A DNA stretch of 64,000 nt from Frateuria_A sp035944355. GTDB lineage: Bacteria > Pseudomonadota > Gammaproteobacteria > Xanthomonadales > Rhodanobacteraceae. Below the pieces are notes generated by a model. The model ran no database searches and was not told the DNA's origin. It saw only the letters and a list, made by a program, of their open reading frames with translations. Both the position numbers and the translations under genes were made by a program. The stretch is from the NCBI RefSeq assembly GCF_035944355.1, contig NZ_DASZBH010000008.1, forward strand, positions 248,001 to 312,000, read 5' to 3'. Shown here in pieces: positions 51,130 to 59,986 of this stretch. Position 1 is the stretch's first letter. Each line of letters begins with the position of its first letter.

Positions 51130-51218
51130 GCCTCATCCATGCCCTTGCCCTGGTCGTGGCGGTAGCGCTCGCCGGCTACCTGTGCGTGGCCCTGCTCAAG
51201 CCGGAGTGGTTCGAATGA
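51126..51218 (+). CDS. kdpF: Potassium-transporting ATPase subunit F
   Basis: A 30-residue peptide, one hydrophobic helix ending LLKPEWFE, the KdpF signature that binds at the KdpA/KdpB interface. It begins in the stop of the upstream small gene (ATGA) and ends in the kdpA start (ATGA), so the three are translated in a chain. Confidence 0.88.
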   Translation: MSLIHALALVVAVALAGYLCVALLKPEWFE

Positions 51219-52996
51219 CCACCAACGACGTGCTCCAGGTGGCGCTCTTCGTGGGCGTGTTGCTGCTGCTGGTCCGGCCGGTCGGCAGCTACCTGGCATG
51301 CGTGTTCGCGGACCGGCCCAACCGCGTCATCCGCTTCGGCGGACCGGTCGAACGCGCGGTCTACCGCCTGTGCGGAATCCATCCCGACGAGGACATGGGC
51401 TGGGTACGCTACGCGTCGGCCATGCTGCTGTTCAACCTGCTGGGCGTGTTGTGGCTATACGCGCTGGAGCGGCTGCAAGCGTGGCTGCCGCTGAATCCGG
51501 GACATCTCGGCGCGGTGCCGCCGGACCTGGCGATCAACACCGCGATGAGCTTCGTCACCAATACCGATTGGCAGGCCTACGCCGGCGAGTCGACGATGAG
51601 CTATCTGACCCAGATGCTGGGCCTGGCCGTGCAGAACTTTCTTTCGGCGGCCACCGGCATCGCCGTGCTGGTGGCCGTCGTGCGCGGCTTCAGCCGCGGC
51701 AGCGCACGGGGCGTGGGCAACTTCTGGGTCGATCTGACGCGCGGCACGCTGTACGTGCTGACGCCGTTCGCCCTGGTGATCGCACTGGTGCTGGTTTCCC
51801 AAGGCGTGGTCCAGAACTTCAGGCCGTATGCCACGGTGCCGCCGGTGCAGGCGACCGAGCACGTCGAGCCCAAGTCGGCGGATCGGGTACAGGTGATGCC
51901 GATGGGGCCGGCCGCCTCCCAGGTCGCCATCAAGCAGCTGGGCACCAATGGCGGCGGCTTCTTCAATGCCAACTCGGCGCATCCGTTCGAAAATCCCACG
52001 CCGCTGTCCAACTTCATCGAGGTACTGGCGATCTTCCTGCTCCCCGGCGGGCTGTGCCTGATGTTCGGCGAGCAGGTGGGAGACCGGCGCCAGGGCTGGG
52101 CGATCCTGGCCACGATGCTGCTGATCTTCGTGCCGCTGGCGCTTGCGACGATCGCCGCCGAGCAGGCTGGCAACCCGGCGTTGCACGGCCTGGCGGTGGA
52201 CGCGCAGGCCTCGGCGCTGCAGGCGGGCGGCAACATGGAAGGCAAGGAGACGCGGTTCGGCATCGCCTCGTCAGGGCTGTTCGCCACCGTCACCACGGCG
52301 GCCTCCTGCGGGGCGGTCAACGCCATGCACGACTCCTTCACCCCGCTGGGCGGGCTGGTGCCGATGTGGCTCATGCAGCTTGGCGAGGTGGTCTTCGGCG
52401 GCGTCGGCAGCGGCTTGTACGGCATGCTCGCCTTTGCCGTGGTGGCGGTGTTCATCGCCGGGCTGATGGTCGGGCGCACGCCCGAATACCTGGGCAAGAA
52501 GATCCAGGCCTACGAGATGAAGATGGCCGCCCTGGCCGTGCTGCTGCCGTGCGCGTTGGCGGTGGTCGGCACCGCGATTGCGGTGACGGCGCCGGCGGGT
52601 GTCGCCGGCGTGGCCAACCCGGGACCGCATGGCTTCAGCGAGATCCTCTACGCACTCAGCTCCGCCGCGAACAACAACGGCAGCGCCTTCGCCGGACTGT
52701 CCGCCGACACGCCGTTCTGGAATGTGCTGCTGGCGGTTTGCATGTTCCTGGCGCGCTTCCCGCTGGCCATCGCGATGCTGGCGATGGCAGGCTCGCTGGC
52801 CGCCAAGCGCCACGTACCGCCCTCGGCCGGCACCTTGCCCACCCATACGCCGCTGTTCATCGGCCTGCTGGCCTGCGTGGTGATCGTGGTCGGCGCGCTG
52901 ACCTTCCTGCCCGCGCTGGCGCTGGGGCCGATCGCGGAATACCTGATGACGTCCAGCCCGACGATATCCGGCCTGATGACCTCCGGGGGACCCTGA
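51215..52996 (+). CDS. kdpA: Potassium-transporting ATPase subunit A
   Basis: A 593-residue K+-binding channel-like subunit of the Kdp P-type pump. Four selectivity-filter-like loops are seen, including VTNTDWQ, LGTNGGGFFNANSAHPFENPT and ASCGAVNAMHDS. About ten helices. The ATG at 51215 is inside the kdpF stop; it is 3 bp from kdpB at the other end. Confidence 0.97.
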   Translation: MTTNDVLQVALFVGVLLLLVRPVGSYLACVFADRPNRVIRFGGPVERAVYRLCGIHPDEDMGWVRYASAMLLFNLLGVLWLYALERLQAWLPLNPGHLGAVPPDLAINTAMSFVTNTDWQAYAGESTMSYLTQMLGLAVQNFLSAATGIAVLVAVVRGFSRGSARGVGNFWVDLTRGTLYVLTPFALVIALVLVSQGVVQNFRPYATVPPVQATEHVEPKSADRVQVMPMGPAASQVAIKQLGTNGGGFFNANSAHPFENPTPLSNFIEVLAIFLLPGGLCLMFGEQVGDRRQGWAILATMLLIFVPLALATIAAEQAGNPALHGLAVDAQASALQAGGNMEGKETRFGIASSGLFATVTTAASCGAVNAMHDSFTPLGGLVPMWLMQLGEVVFGGVGSGLYGMLAFAVVAVFIAGLMVGRTPEYLGKKIQAYEMKMAALAVLLPCALAVVGTAIAVTAPAGVAGVANPGPHGFSEILYALSSAANNNGSAFAGLSADTPFWNVLLAVCMFLARFPLAIAMLAMAGSLAAKRHVPPSAGTLPTHTPLFIGLLACVVIVVGALTFLPALALGPIAEYLMTSSPTISGLMTSGGP

Positions 52997-52999
52997 GCC

Positions 53000-55072
53000 A
53001 TGACGTCGCAGACATCCGCCGTGCGCAGCTTCGACCGCGGGATGATCCTGAAGGCTGCCGCCGACGCGCTTCGCAAGCTTTCGCCGCGGCTGCAGCTGCG
53101 CAACCCGGTGATGCTGGTGGTGTACGTGTGCAGCGTGCTGACCACCTTGCTCTGGGGCCAGGCGCTGGCCGGCCGCGGCGAGGCGCCTGCCGCCTTCATC
53201 TTCTGGATCGGTCTGTGGTTGTGGTTCACCCTGCTGTTCGCCAACTTTGCCGAGGCGCTGGCCGAAGGACGCGGCAAGGCGCAGGCGCAGGCCTTGCGCA
53301 GCTCGCGCCGGGACGTACTCGCGCGGAAGCTCTCGGCGCCGGAGCGCACGGCCTTCGCCAGCTACGTGCCGTCGAACGAGCTGCGCACGGGCCACCATGT
53401 GCTGATCGAGGCGGGCGAAGTCGTTCCGGGCGACGGGGAGGTGGTCGTAGGCGCGGCCAGCGTGGACGAGAGCGCCATCACCGGCGAGTCGGCGCCGGTG
53501 ATCCGCGAGTCGGGCGGCGACCGCAGCGCGGTCACCGGCGGCACCCGCGTGCTGTCGGACTGGCTGGTGGTGCGCATCACCCGCAACCCGGGCGAGAGCT
53601 TCCTGGACCGCATGATCGCGATGGTCGAGGGCGCCTCGCGGCGCAAGACGCCCAACGAGATCGCGCTGACCATCCTGCTGGCCAAGTTCACGCTGATCTT
53701 CCTGCTCGCCTGCGCCACCCTGCTGCCGTACTCGATCTATAGCGTGCACATCTCCGGCGCGGGCCGGCCGATCACGCTGACAGTGCTGGTGGCGTTGCTG
53801 GTGTGCCTGATCCCCACCACCATCGGCGCGCTGCTCTCGGCGATCGGCATCGCCGGCATGGACCGGATGATCCGCGCCAACGTGATCGCCACTTCCGGCC
53901 GCGCGGTGGAGGCCGCCGGTGACGTGGACGTGCTGTTGCTGGACAAGACCGGCACGATCACCCTGGGCAACCGGCAGGCAGTCGCGTTCCACCCGGCGCC
54001 GGGCGTGGACGAACGCGCGCTGGCCGAGGCGGCGCAGCTGGCCTCGCTTGCCGACGAGACGCCTGAAGGCCGCAGCATCGTGGTACTGGCCAAGGAACGC
54101 TTCGGCCTGCGCGAACATTCGCTGGAAGCGTTGCAGGCGCAGTTCGTGCCGTTCACCGCACAGACCCGGATGAGCGGCGTGGACACCGGCGGCCGGCAGA
54201 TCCGCAAGGGCGCGGTGGACGCGCTCGAACGCCATCTGCAGGCCCAGGGCAGCGAGCTGCTGCCGCCGGTCAGGCGCGCGGCCGAAGAGGTGGCCCGCCG
54301 GGGCGCCACGCCGCTGGTGGTGGTGGATGGCGCGGCCAGCCTGGGCGTCATCGAGCTGAAGGACATCGTCAAGGGCGGCATCAAGGAGCGCTTCGCGCAG
54401 CTGCGCAGGATGGGCATCAAGACCGTCATGATCACCGGCGACAACCCGCTCACCGCGGCGGCCATCGCCGCCGAGGCCGGCGTGGACGACTTCCTGGCCG
54501 AGGCCACGCCGGAGGCGAAGCTGAAGCTGATCCGCCAGATCCAGGCGGAGAACCGCCTGGTCGCGATGTGCGGCGACGGCACCAACGATGCACCGGCGCT
54601 GGCGCAGGCGGACGTCGCGGTGGCCATGAACACCGGCACGCAGGCGGCGAAGGAGGCCGGCAACATGGTCGACCTGGATTCCAACCCGACCAAGCTGATC
54701 GAAGTGGTGGAGATCGGCAAGCAGATGCTGATCACGCGTGGCGCGTTGACTACGTTCTCGATCGCCAACGACATCGCCAAGTACTTCGCGATCATCCCGG
54801 CCGCGTTCGCCACCACTTATCCCGCGCTGGACGCGCTCAATCTGATGCGCCTGGCGACGCCGCAGAGCGCGGTTCTCTCGGCGGTGATCTTCAACGCGCT
54901 GATCATCGTCGCCTTGATCCCGCTGGCGCTGAAGGGCGTCAAGTACCGCCCGCTGGGTGCCGGCGCGCTGCTGCGGCGGAACCTGCTGATCTACGGGCTG
55001 GGCGGCGTGATCGCGCCCTTCGTCGGCATCAAGCTCATCGACCTGCTGCTGGTTCTGGGCGGTCTTGCATGA
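53000..55072 (+). CDS. kdpB: Potassium-transporting ATPase subunit B
   Basis: A 690-residue P-type ATPase subunit. Phosphorylated Asp315 is in LLDKTGTIT; the actuator loop is ITGESAPV; the nucleotide domain has RKGAVDALE and the hinge MCGDGTNDAPALAQADVAVAM. About seven helices. It energises K+ movement through KdpA. Length fits E. coli KdpB (682). Confidence 0.97.
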   Translation: MTSQTSAVRSFDRGMILKAAADALRKLSPRLQLRNPVMLVVYVCSVLTTLLWGQALAGRGEAPAAFIFWIGLWLWFTLLFANFAEALAEGRGKAQAQALRSSRRDVLARKLSAPERTAFASYVPSNELRTGHHVLIEAGEVVPGDGEVVVGAASVDESAITGESAPVIRESGGDRSAVTGGTRVLSDWLVVRITRNPGESFLDRMIAMVEGASRRKTPNEIALTILLAKFTLIFLLACATLLPYSIYSVHISGAGRPITLTVLVALLVCLIPTTIGALLSAIGIAGMDRMIRANVIATSGRAVEAAGDVDVLLLDKTGTITLGNRQAVAFHPAPGVDERALAEAAQLASLADETPEGRSIVVLAKERFGLREHSLEALQAQFVPFTAQTRMSGVDTGGRQIRKGAVDALERHLQAQGSELLPPVRRAAEEVARRGATPLVVVDGAASLGVIELKDIVKGGIKERFAQLRRMGIKTVMITGDNPLTAAAIAAEAGVDDFLAEATPEAKLKLIRQIQAENRLVAMCGDGTNDAPALAQADVAVAMNTGTQAAKEAGNMVDLDSNPTKLIEVVEIGKQMLITRGALTTFSIANDIAKYFAIIPAAFATTYPALDALNLMRLATPQSAVLSAVIFNALIIVALIPLALKGVKYRPLGAGALLRRNLLIYGLGGVIAPFVGIKLIDLLLVLGGLA

Positions 55073-55131
55073 TCCGGCTGCGACGCCGCGGCGATGGCCG
55101 CGGTCGGCCGATACACACTCAGGAACGACCC

Positions 55132-56598
55132 ATGATGCAAAGGAACAGTCTTCCGGTTGTGGTCCTGTTCGCGATGGCATTGCCGGGCACGGCGCTGGCA
55201 TCGGCCGGACCGTCGGGTTCGGGCCTGCAGGGCAGCGCACCGGCGCCTGCCGGGAACCTCGGCTGCCCGCAGGGATTCCTGACGCGTCTGCAGGCCGCCT
55301 ACCGAGAAGATGCGCGCCCGGCCGATCCGAACGCGGCCGAACCGCCGCGCCGGGCGATGGCTTCTCCGCTCGATTCGCCGCCTTTTCCCAACGGCGAGTG
55401 GCAGCTCGGCGGCGTGGCCGCGCCCATCGGCGTGCCGGTGGCGTATGGCCCATATCCGCTGCAGAAAGCGCTGTCGTGCACCCGGCTCGGTGCCTGGATG
55501 CAGCGCAAGCGCATCGAGGTCAACGGCTGGATCAACCCTTCGGTCAACCTGAGCTCGTCGAGCTTCAGCAACTACCCGCTGGCCTATGCGACGCGCCCCA
55601 ATCGCGCGGAGTTCGACCAGCTGGTGTTCAACATCACGCGCGTCGAAGACACCGTGCAACAAGACCACGTGGATTGGGGCTTCAACCTTTCCACGCTGTA
55701 CGGCTACGACTACCACTACACCGTCACCAAGGGCGTCTTCAGCGGCCAGCTGCTGGACCATCCGGACCCGAGCCAACCCTTGCCGGGCAAGGTCTACGGT
55801 ATCGACCCGATGCTGTTCTACGTCGATCTGTACCTGCCGGCGATCGCGCAGGGCATGGTGATCCGCGTGGGGCGCTACCTGTCGTTGCCGGACATCGAGG
55901 CGCAATTCTCGCCGCAGAACTACCTGGTCACGCATTCGATCCTGTACACGGTCGATCCATATACCCAGACCGGCATCCTGACCACCACGCGGCTGGGAAG
56001 GCAGTGGACGCTGCAACTGGGCCTCAACGCCGGCAACGACACCGCGCCCTGGAACCGTTCGGCACGCCCCACGCTGCAGGCTTGCGTGCGCTGGGTATCG
56101 GCAAGCGGCAACGACATGCTTTATCCGTGCCTCAACAGCTGGAACACCTTCGATTACAACTACAACAACGTGCAGATGTACGTGGCGACCTGGGGCCACC
56201 GCTTCAGTGCGCACGTGCACACGCAGACCGAGGCCTACTACATGTATGGCCGCAACATCGCCGGCTTCGGTCCCGGCGGCGAGCCCGGTGTGCCGGGCTC
56301 CTCGCCCTATCCGGGCAAGGCGGCCGAGTACGGCGTGGTCAATTACCTCAACGTCGAAATGGACTCGCGCAACATGCTGTCGTTCCGCAACGAGTTCTAC
56401 GACGACACCAAAGGCCAGCGTACAGGCTACGCCACGCGATACAGCAGCCATACGCTGGGGCTCACGCACTGGGTTTCATCGGATATCGAGATCCGACCGG
56501 AGCTGCGCTACGAGCGCTCCTACGAGGCGAATGCCTACGACGGCGGCAAGAAGAAACACCAGCTCATCGCGCTGGTGGATGCCATCGTGCACTTCTGA
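55132..56598 (+). CDS. Outer-membrane beta-barrel protein in the kdp operon
   Basis: A 488-residue protein between kdpB and kdpC. Signal peptide MMQRNSLPVVVLFAMALPGTALA is followed by a Pro/Ala-rich linker and a barrel with alternating aromatic strands (KRIEVNGWINPSVNLSSSS, VDWGFNLSTLYGYDYHY, GMVIRVGRYLSLPDIEAQ, HTLGLTHWVS) and a C-terminal Phe (AIVHF). This looks like the BBP2/OmpL-like putative porin family. The spacing on both sides (59 and 10 bp) and strand make it part of the kdp transcript, so it should be made under K+ limitation and may let K+ cross the outer membrane. Confidence 0.8.
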   Translation: MMQRNSLPVVVLFAMALPGTALASAGPSGSGLQGSAPAPAGNLGCPQGFLTRLQAAYREDARPADPNAAEPPRRAMASPLDSPPFPNGEWQLGGVAAPIGVPVAYGPYPLQKALSCTRLGAWMQRKRIEVNGWINPSVNLSSSSFSNYPLAYATRPNRAEFDQLVFNITRVEDTVQQDHVDWGFNLSTLYGYDYHYTVTKGVFSGQLLDHPDPSQPLPGKVYGIDPMLFYVDLYLPAIAQGMVIRVGRYLSLPDIEAQFSPQNYLVTHSILYTVDPYTQTGILTTTRLGRQWTLQLGLNAGNDTAPWNRSARPTLQACVRWVSASGNDMLYPCLNSWNTFDYNYNNVQMYVATWGHRFSAHVHTQTEAYYMYGRNIAGFGPGGEPGVPGSSPYPGKAAEYGVVNYLNVEMDSRNMLSFRNEFYDDTKGQRTGYATRYSSHTLGLTHWVSSDIEIRPELRYERSYEANAYDGGKKKHQLIALVDAIVHF

Positions 56599-56608
56599 GG
56601 GTACGGTC

Positions 56609-57187
56609 ATGGGCAGAACATTACGCAACGCGCTGGCCATGCTGCTGGTGATGACGCTCGTCACCGGCGTGATCTATCCGATGCTGGTGACCGGCATCGC
56701 GCAGCTGCTCTTTCCCGCACAGGCCAACGGCAGCCTGGTGCTCAAGGGCGGCAGGCCGGTCGGCTCGGCCCTGCTCGGGCAGGCGTTCACGGCGCCCGGC
56801 TATTTCTGGGGGCGCCCGTCGGCGACTCAGCCCCGTCCCTACGACGGCGCGTCCTCCGGCGGCTCGAACCTGGGGCCGGCCAATCCGGTGCTGCGGCAGG
56901 CGGTGCAGCAGCGCATCAGGCAGCTGCGTGCGGCCGATCCGGGCAATCCCGCGCCGATACCGGTGGACCTGGTGACCGCCTCCGCCAGTGGCCTGGATCC
57001 GGACATCAGTCCCGCGGCAGCGCAATACCAGGTCGCGCGCGTGGCCAGGGCGCGCGGCCTGCCGCCGGGCCAGGTGCAGGCCCTGGTCGCGGCCCACACC
57101 GCGGGCCGCCAATGGGGCATCTTCGGCGAGCGCCGCGTGAACGTGCTGGAGCTCAATCTCGCACTGGATGGGCTGCAGGCGCGCTAA
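56609..57187 (+). CDS. kdpC: Potassium-transporting ATPase subunit C
   Basis: A 192-residue subunit with one N-terminal helix (LAMLLVMTLVTGVIYPMLVTG) and a periplasmic domain with FWGRPSAT, SSGGSNLGP and VPVDLVTASASGLDPDIS signatures. It raises ATP affinity of KdpB. The start is 10 bp after the barrel gene stop. Confidence 0.96.
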   Translation: MGRTLRNALAMLLVMTLVTGVIYPMLVTGIAQLLFPAQANGSLVLKGGRPVGSALLGQAFTAPGYFWGRPSATQPRPYDGASSGGSNLGPANPVLRQAVQQRIRQLRAADPGNPAPIPVDLVTASASGLDPDISPAAAQYQVARVARARGLPPGQVQALVAAHTAGRQWGIFGERRVNVLELNLALDGLQAR

Positions 57188-57217
57188 CGTAGGCCGTCCC
57201 CTGTCGGCGGCAGCAGC

Positions 57218-59986
57218 ATGACCGATCCACGTCCGATTGACCCAGCTCCTACTGACCCAGCTCCGATCGGGCCAGCTCCGACTGGCACTGCGCCGAGTGC
57301 GTCGGCCCCGATGGCCCCATCGCTGGTCGACCCGCGGCAAGCGCGCGCGGATGCGCTCCTTGGCACGACGCAGGAGGCCGCGCATCGCAGGCTCAAGGTG
57401 TTCCTTGGCGCCGCCCCGGGCGTGGGCAAGACCTACGCCATGCTTTCGGCGGCGCGCGAGCTCAAGCGGCGTGGCGTCGACGTGGTGGTCGGCCTCGCGC
57501 AAACGCACGGGCGCGCCGAAACGGCGGCGCTGATGGAAGGGCTGGAAGTGCTGCCTCCGCGGGCGGTGCGCCATCGCGGGCGCGAGTTCGCCGAGTTCGA
57601 TCTGGATGCCGCGCTCGAGCGCAAGCCCGCCGTGATGCTGGTGGACGAGCTCGCACACACGAACCTGCCGGGCGGGCGCCATGGGCGACGCTGGCAGGAC
57701 GTCGCCGAACTGCTCGATGCGGGCATCGAGGTCTATACCGCGCTCAACGTACAGCACCTGGAAAGCCTCAATGACCAGGTGCGTCGCATCACCGGCATCA
57801 CCGTGCGCGAGACCGTGCCCGACGCCTTCCTGGACCGCGCGCGCGACATCATGCTGGTCGACCTGCCGCCGCGCGAACTGATCGACCGCCTGCGGCAGGG
57901 CAAGGTCTACGTTCCCGAAACCGCGGCGGCCGCGCTGGATGCGTTCTTCTCGCCCGGCAATCTGGCGGCCCTGCGCGAATTGGCCGTCGAAACGGTCGCC
58001 AGCCATGTCGAAAGCGATCTGCGCGAGCAGATGCTGGCGCGCGGCAGCACCATGCCGGTGCGACGGCGCGTGCTGGCCGCGATCGACGGCCATGCGCAGA
58101 GCGAATACCTCGTGCGCGTCGCCCGGCGCATCGCCGAGCGGCGCGGCGCGCCGTGGAGCGTCGCCTACGTCGACACCGGGGGCGCGGCCGACGCGGTGCG
58201 GCGCGAGCGCGTGGAGTCCGCCATGCGCCTGGCGCGCCGGCTGGGCGGCGACGCCGTCATGCTGCGCGGCTACGCCGTGGCCGACGAATTGCTGGCCCAC
58301 GCCGATCGCGAAGGCGTCGGACAGATCATCCTGGGCCGCACGCGCGAGCGGCCGCTCGCGCGCATGCTCGGGCGTTCCCTGACCCAGCAACTGTTGCGCC
58401 GGGGCGCGCACCTTGAACTGGCCATCGTCGCCACGCCGATGGAGCGCGCGCGGGCCCGCCGCTGGCTGGCATCCGGCGGCTGGTGGGGCGGCCGCCGCCA
58501 GTACGTGTTCGCCACGCTGGCGACGCTGGTGGCCTTCGCGCTGGCCTTCGTGGGCGACCGCTTCCTCTCGGTCGCCAACCTGTCGCTGATCTTCCTCACG
58601 GCGGTACTGGTGGTGGCGGTGCGCACCCGCATGGCGGTGGCCATCTATACGGCCATCCTGTGCTTCCTCGGCTACAACTTCTTCTTCACCCCGCCGCGCT
58701 ACACGCTGGCGGTGGCGAATGCGGACGACCTGCTGGCCGTCGTGCTGTTCCTCGTCGTCGCGCTGGTGTGCGGGCGGCTGGCGACGCGGCTGGCGAGCCA
58801 GGTGGAATCGTTGCGTGCGGCGCAGCTGCGGTCGAGGGCGCTGCTGGACCTGGGGCACCAGCTTTCCGTCAGCACCGATGCGCAGGCCGTGCGCCAGGTG
58901 GGCGCACAGGCGCTGGCGCGGGCGCTGGGCGTGCGCGCCGCCATCCTGGCTCGCGGGCCGTCCCAACAGCTGGAGCCGGCCGCGTCGTCGCCGCCGGGAC
59001 TGGAATTGTCCCCGCGGGACCTGGCGGCGGCCGATTGGAGCGATCGGCACGCGCAGCCGGCCGGGCGCTACACCGACACCATCAACGCAGCCAGTTGCTG
59101 GACCTTGCCGCTGGGCGGCGAGGACAACCCGCTGGGCGTGGCGGCACTGCGCTTCGACCACGGCGCGGGCGAGCCTGACCCGGACCAGCGCAGCCTGGCC
59201 CTGGCGATGGCGCAGGACATCGGCTTCGCGCTCGAACGCGCGCGGCTGGCCGAGGCGCTGGAAGGTGCCCGCGTGCAGGGCGAGACCGAGCGGCTGCGCA
59301 GCGCGCTGCTTTCGTCCGTATCCCACGACCTGCGCTCGCCGCTGGCCTCCATGATCGGTTCGGCCGGCACGCTGGCCAGCTACGACGAGCAGCTGCCGCG
59401 CGAGGAGCGGCGCCAGCTGCTGGAGGCGATCCTGGCCGAGGGCCAGCGCCTGGACCGCTACATCCAGAATCTCCTGGACATGACCCGCCTGGGCCACGGC
59501 ACGCTCAAGCTCAACCGCGACTGGGTCGACGCGGGCGAGATCGTGGGTGCGGCGGTCGCGCGCCTGCGCAAGCTGTTCCCCGGCGTGACGGTGGACATCG
59601 CCGGTCCCGAGGACACCGTGCTGCTGTACGTGCATCCGGCGCTGGTGGAGCAGGCCCTGTTCAACATCCTGGAGAACGCCGCGCGGTTCTCGCCGCCCGG
59701 CGCGCCGGTCCGTGTCAGCGTGCGCCGCGTGGGCGGACAGCTGCTGATCGACGTGGTGGACCAGGGCCCCGGCATTCCCGAGGAAGAGCGCGCCCGCATC
59801 TTCGACATGTTCTACTCGGTGGCGCGCGGCGACCGCGCGCCACAGGGCACCGGCCTGGGCCTGGCGATCTGCCGCGGCATGGTCGGCGCCCACGGCGGCA
59901 GCGTGGAAGCCTTGCCCGGCCAGGGCGCAGGCACGACCATCCGCGTCTCCCTGCCGCTGCCACCTGCGCCCGATACCGACCCATGA
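57218..59986 (+). CDS. kdpD: Potassium-sensing histidine kinase KdpD
   Basis: A 922-residue kinase controlling kdp expression. After an unusual 35-residue Pro/Ala-rich start it has the KdpD domain with Walker A FLGAAPGVGKTYAML and DELAHTNLPG, a universal-stress-like domain, four membrane helices (about 425-520), a GAF-like domain, HisKA with SSVSHDLRSPLASM and a HATPase domain (DQGPGIPEEE, GTGLGLAICRGM). The stop overlaps kdpE (ATGA). Confidence 0.95.
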   Translation: MTDPRPIDPAPTDPAPIGPAPTGTAPSASAPMAPSLVDPRQARADALLGTTQEAAHRRLKVFLGAAPGVGKTYAMLSAARELKRRGVDVVVGLAQTHGRAETAALMEGLEVLPPRAVRHRGREFAEFDLDAALERKPAVMLVDELAHTNLPGGRHGRRWQDVAELLDAGIEVYTALNVQHLESLNDQVRRITGITVRETVPDAFLDRARDIMLVDLPPRELIDRLRQGKVYVPETAAAALDAFFSPGNLAALRELAVETVASHVESDLREQMLARGSTMPVRRRVLAAIDGHAQSEYLVRVARRIAERRGAPWSVAYVDTGGAADAVRRERVESAMRLARRLGGDAVMLRGYAVADELLAHADREGVGQIILGRTRERPLARMLGRSLTQQLLRRGAHLELAIVATPMERARARRWLASGGWWGGRRQYVFATLATLVAFALAFVGDRFLSVANLSLIFLTAVLVVAVRTRMAVAIYTAILCFLGYNFFFTPPRYTLAVANADDLLAVVLFLVVALVCGRLATRLASQVESLRAAQLRSRALLDLGHQLSVSTDAQAVRQVGAQALARALGVRAAILARGPSQQLEPAASSPPGLELSPRDLAAADWSDRHAQPAGRYTDTINAASCWTLPLGGEDNPLGVAALRFDHGAGEPDPDQRSLALAMAQDIGFALERARLAEALEGARVQGETERLRSALLSSVSHDLRSPLASMIGSAGTLASYDEQLPREERRQLLEAILAEGQRLDRYIQNLLDMTRLGHGTLKLNRDWVDAGEIVGAAVARLRKLFPGVTVDIAGPEDTVLLYVHPALVEQALFNILENAARFSPPGAPVRVSVRRVGGQLLIDVVDQGPGIPEEERARIFDMFYSVARGDRAPQGTGLGLAICRGMVGAHGGSVEALPGQGAGTTIRVSLPLPPAPDTDP
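57239..57283 (+). repeat. Tandem 15-bp repeats at the kdpD 5' end
   Basis: Three units with the core CCAGCTCC (57239-57253, 57254-57268, 57269-57283) encode repeated PAP blocks (DPAPTDPAPIGPAPT). In-frame copy-number change would alter only the disordered N-terminus. Confidence 0.65.

Noticed and set aside
53000..55072. kdpB as a copper or zinc P-type ATPase
   Set aside because: No CPx motif or N-terminal metal-binding domain; neighbours kdpF, kdpA and kdpC settle the identity.
52271..55453. A 1060-codon minus-strand frame across kdpA-kdpB
   Set aside because: Antisense shadow of clear kdp genes; low-complexity His/Gln/Arg composition and no domain.
56621..59893. A 1090-codon minus-strand frame opposite kdpC-kdpD
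   Set aside because: Antisense shadow; no domain, and kdpC and kdpD are unambiguous on the plus strand.
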